A stretch of DNA of 35,007 nt from contig CADECX010000035.1 of NCBI GenBank assembly GCA_902825865.1, positions 1 through 35,007 on the forward strand. Direction: 5' to 3'. The position numbers and the translations under genes were made by a program. Source of the DNA: an uncultured Alphaproteobacteria bacterium (GTDB taxonomy: Bacteria; Pseudomonadota; Alphaproteobacteria; Micropepsales; Micropepsaceae). Position 1 is the stretch's first letter. Every line of letters begins with the position of its first letter. The notes beneath the pieces were generated by a model, which was not told the DNA's origin, searched no databases, and was given only the letters and a program-made list of their open reading frames with translations. Positions 33,458 to 35,007 of the stretch are shown here, piece by piece.

Positions 33458-34043
33458 TCCTATTTGGGATACGTTTCACAATGCCGATAGAATTGGCACG
33501 GAAGCTTCAAAGATATGGACGGCAATTGATGCCACCTTGGCCGATCCGAAAGGAATGTTCGGCGCATGCACGGAGATTGCCGATGGCAAAGATTGGGGCG
33601 AAGGCGAGTGGGCATGCGTGAGCGCATGGGCAGCATATAAAGTAAAGTCGCGCGGGTCACGGAAGCGCTTCGCACTCACGTTTTCGACCAGCTTCTTTTC
33701 AACACGCGAACTTGATGGGACTTGGCCGCACGCTGAAAGGGCAAAGCTGATCACAGCTTACTCCCCCGATGTTCGCGGCCACTGGAAATTTGGAGACGAG
33801 TTCGGATTAAACGGTAACGGTGCGGCCGAGGGGTGCGAACAAGGTAAGAGTTCAAACCTCTGGATTCGGAAGAATGGACGAACTAAGGACCTGCGCGAAT
33901 GCGCTTGGTTTTTTGTCACCGCGTTAGAAGTTATATGTTCAACCCAAGATCTCGAGAGTGAAGTTTTGAAACCCGCCAGTTTACTGATTACCGGAGATAC
34001 TGAGAAAATTGCCTTTCGGGGTGTCCGTGGCGTCTTGAGATGA
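33447..34043 (+). CDS. Unknown 198-residue partner of the nuclease-like gene
   Basis: I recognise no family. The protein starts inside the last codons of the nuclease-like gene (ATG at 33447, 11 bp overlap). It is acidic to neutral with several Trp residues (WDTFHNAD, GEWACVSAWAAYK, HWKFGDEFG, ECAWFFVTALEVI), a strand-rich middle (RFALTFSTSFFS) and a helix near the C-terminus. There is no signal peptide, membrane helix or nucleotide-binding motif. Obligatory coupling suggests an immunity, sensor or structural partner of the upstream protein. It is the last gene of the cargo operon before a small HGGxSTG gene. Confidence 0.65.
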   Translation: MVSDPIWDTFHNADRIGTEASKIWTAIDATLADPKGMFGACTEIADGKDWGEGEWACVSAWAAYKVKSRGSRKRFALTFSTSFFSTRELDGTWPHAERAKLITAYSPDVRGHWKFGDEFGLNGNGAAEGCEQGKSSNLWIRKNGRTKDLRECAWFFVTALEVICSTQDLESEVLKPASLLITGDTEKIAFRGVRGVLR

Positions 34044-34109
34044 GCTGGTTGGGTGCCCTCGCCCTCGTAGATCCGTACGCCTTCAAGACACTGTCCGTGT
34101 ATACTGAGC

Positions 34110-34349
34110 TTGGCGGGTAACGAGTCTGAATCGGTGGAATTAGTTCTGGGATTTTTTCCGCAGCGGCTGAAACTGATCTGCGGTGCTCATCGGAAATACG
34201 ACGGGCAACCCTGTCGGGCGAGGGCACTCCAGAATGGCCGCTGCAAGTTGCACGGGGGAATGTCCACCGGCCCCAAGACCCGGGAGGGCCGTGCCCGGAT
34301 TTCTCAGGCCCAGAAGGCACGCTGGGCGGCACGCCGGATTGAAACCTGA
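34110..34349 (+). CDS. Small HGGxSTG-motif protein
   Basis: A 79-residue basic protein with the conserved phage/mobile-element signature: CGAHRKYDGQPCRARALQNG, then RCKLHGGMSTGPKTREG and RARISQAQKARWA. C24, C35, C45 and H48 could form a zinc site, typical of the group. Function is unknown; members occur in prophages and integrated elements of proteobacteria. The start is uncertain: TTG 34110 or a GTG (34134) are possible, and there is no in-frame ATG upstream of the motif. Confidence 0.7.
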   Translation: MAGNESESVELVLGFFPQRLKLICGAHRKYDGQPCRARALQNGRCKLHGGMSTGPKTREGRARISQAQKARWAARRIET

Positions 34350-34419
34350 GGGCGGGGACGCGGGCTAGGGCAGCTTCCGTGTCCCATGGACAGCCAGCCG
34401 TGTCCCGCGACAATCGAAT

Positions 34420-34491
34420 AGGGAGGTAGCTCAACGGCAGATCGGCCTCTCACAATGGCCGGGCGCAAGTTCCCCCCTGCCGTCCCTGCCA
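34420..34491 (+). tRNA. Degenerate tRNA-like cloverleaf, Val(CAC)-like, probably non-functional
   Basis: Acceptor AGGGAGG pairs with CGTCCCT (one G-G mismatch), T8-A9 and a GCTC/GATC D-arm (one mismatch) follow, then stem GGCCT/TGGCC (one T-T mismatch) with loop CTCACAA (anticodon CAC). The T-arm is GCAAG/CCTGC (one mismatch) with a 6 nt loop starting TTC, then discriminator G and encoded CCA. One mismatch in each of the four stems points to a decaying or strongly diverged tRNA gene. Charging is doubtful. Confidence 0.45.
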
Positions 34492-34613
34492 CCGCCGTAG
34501 CGCCTACTAGCGCTGGATCGCGTAGCCGCTGGTTACGTGACAACCGCAAAAGTCCGGCCATGACACCTCACTTCTTCCCAGTACGCGCGCGCGCGACACG
34601 ACAGGGCGTCTTA

Positions 34614-34637
34614 TGGGGTATAGCTCAATGGGAGAGC
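34614..34637 (+). other. tRNA 5'-half-like sequence
   Basis: TGGGGTA, then TA and a perfect GCTC-AATGGGA-GAGC D-arm, look like the first 24 nt of a tRNA. No anticodon arm, T-arm or acceptor partner can be found downstream, so this is at most a fragment. Confidence 0.4.
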
Positions 34638-34793
34638 GGGCCGCTGGCCAAGAGCTACGTCTCAATCATGCGAGTAAGGGGGCTGAAAGGCCTATTTTCC
34701 GAACAGTAACGCGCGCACGCGCGTCTTGAGGTAATACCGAGCTACCTGTGAAACGTCGCGCCTCTGACGCGGTCAGCAGGTAGCGTAACGCCC

Positions 34794-34862
34794 TTGGGAA
34801 ACCGCCGTCGGGCGTAGCATACACACGTGCTGGCTAACCTATTTGGTTTCCCAGAGGTTTCC
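34794..34862. promoter_or_regulatory. Putative right integrase arm-type sites
   Basis: GGTTTCC occurs twice 10 bp apart (34845-34851 and 34856-34862), copying the pair at 18871-18891 in sequence and orientation. An inverted copy, TTGGGAAACC, lies at 34794-34803. The set ends 30 bp from the right attachment repeat. Confidence 0.5.
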
Positions 34863-34891
34863 TCGTGTTCAGACGCAAGCGCCGCCGACAC

Positions 34892-34982
34892 CCCCGCGCC
34901 CCAATAACTTATTGATTTTATTGAGAGAAAATTGGAGCGGGCGAGGCGAATCGAACGCCCGACCCTAACCTTGGCAAGGTTA
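34892..34982. repeat. Right attachment site
   Basis: This is the second copy of the 91 bp repeat, overlapping the 3' 50 nt of the intact tRNA-Gly gene. It differs from the left copy only at 34924 and 34931. Because the tRNA is complete here, integration restored it with element-derived 3' sequence or left it unchanged. Confidence 0.9.
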
Positions 34983-35007
34983 TGCTCTACCCCTGAGCTA
35001 CGCCCGC
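34933..35007 (-). tRNA. tRNA-Gly(GCC), intact
   Basis: Read on the minus strand from 35007: acceptor GCGGGCG, TA, D-arm GCTC/GAGC, anticodon stem TAACC/GGTTA with loop TTGCCAA (anticodon GCC), T-arm GGGCG/CGCCT with TTCGATT loop, acceptor CGCCCGC, discriminator T and encoded CCA. All 7 acceptor pairs form. The 5' end coincides with the window edge, so its promoter is outside. It is the insertion site of the 16.2 kb element. Confidence 0.92.

Larger units (their letters stand above)
34350..34891. other. Right-end region: tRNA-like sequences and structured repeats, no protein gene
   Basis: This 540 bp holds a full tRNA-like cloverleaf (34420-34491), a tRNA 5'-half-like piece (34614-34637), alternating CG runs (near 34585 and 34712) and an inverted repeat. 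GCTACCTG (34741 region) pairs with CAGGTAGC, enclosing the small hairpin CTGAC-GCG-GTCAG. A plus-strand open frame (34455-34709) exists but overlaps the tRNA-like sequences and lacks features of a real gene. Confidence 0.55.
18658..34982. mobile_element. Integrated genomic island in tRNA-Gly(GCC) with defence cargo
   Basis: The boundaries are 91 bp direct repeats (18658-18748 and 34892-34982) exactly 16,234 bp apart. The repeat includes the last 50 nt of a tRNA-Gly gene, and a DUF4102 tyrosine integrase gene begins 166 bp inside the left repeat. An excisionase-like gene and a winged-helix gene follow. Cargo is a type I restriction-modification operon and two further nuclease-containing gene sets. 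There are no conjugation or virion genes, so the element is probably not self-transmissible. The integrase is at the end away from the intact tRNA, the less common arrangement. Codon use and GC of the cargo, especially 22.5-24.8 kb, are visibly lower than the flanking chromosome. Confidence 0.9.

Noticed and set aside
34455..34709. 84-codon plus-strand frame near the right end
   Set aside because: It overlaps the tRNA-like sequences, is rich in Arg/Pro and has no support as a protein gene.
1..35007. CRISPR arrays, rRNA genes, complete insertion sequences, conjugation or virion genes
   Set aside because: No regularly spaced repeat array, rRNA segment, intact transposase, relaxase, or capsid/terminase/tail gene was found on either strand.

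Overview
The window looks like the chromosome of an alphaproteobacterium with high GC content. The evidence is a Caulobacter-type Weimberg pathway pair (XylX plus alpha-ketoglutarate semialdehyde dehydrogenase), a topoisomerase IB / DUF3309 / hemerythrin stress cluster, alphaproteobacterial-style tRNAs and GC-rich coding sequence. I cannot name the genus from the sequence alone. About half is ordinary chromosome (roughly 1-18657). The rest is a 16.2 kb integrated element (18658-34982) inserted at a tRNA-Gly(GCC) gene whose intact copy closes the window.

Layout, chromosome: a broken integrase remnant (53-277) lies downstream of a CAU-anticodon tRNA (438-514). Next come a periplasmic SIMPL-domain protein, peptidyl-dipeptidase Dcp coupled to a secreted thioredoxin-fold protein, a minus-strand Uup-type ABC-F ATPase and a periplasmic beta-propeller protein. 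A minus-strand operon follows (10872 to 7028): a Tat-exported xylose-isomerase-like TIM barrel, xylX and the Weimberg aldehyde dehydrogenase. A short-chain dehydrogenase diverges from it across a perfect 17 bp palindrome. The tightly packed genes at 12153-15606 encode a HAD-UbiA fusion, a small SMR-like membrane protein and a GT-C glycosyltransferase. They read as a polyprenyl-phosphate-sugar pathway: make the lipid-linked sugar, dephosphorylate it, flip it, transfer it. A stress-type cluster (DUF3309 protein, topoisomerase IB, divergent hemerythrin protein) and a methyltransferase end the chromosomal part.

Layout, element: 91 bp direct repeats with two mismatches (18658-18748 and 34892-34982) bound it. 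Each contains the last 50 nt of the tRNA plus about 41 bp of its 3' flank. A DUF4102-type tyrosine integrase sits next to the left repeat, followed by a small hypothetical gene, an AlpA/excisionase-like HTH protein and a winged-helix protein with iteron-like repeats at its 3' end. A decayed stretch of about 0.9 kb holds a recognisable piece of a second integrase. The cargo is defence-like: (A) a DUF4365-like nuclease gene overlapped by a 380-residue gene of unknown function, then a HEPN protein with an RNNLFH motif; (B) a complete type I restriction-modification operon hsdM-hsdS-hsdR coupled to a YgjP/DUF45 metallopeptidase; (C) a PD-(D/E)xK nuclease-like gene overlapped by a 198-residue unknown partner. 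A small HGGxSTG-type protein and two tRNA-like sequences, one a full but damaged cloverleaf, lie before the right attachment site.

The best candidates for undescribed systems are modules A and C. Both join a restriction-endonuclease-fold protein to a translationally coupled protein I cannot assign. Functions here are read from motifs and context only; no database search was possible.
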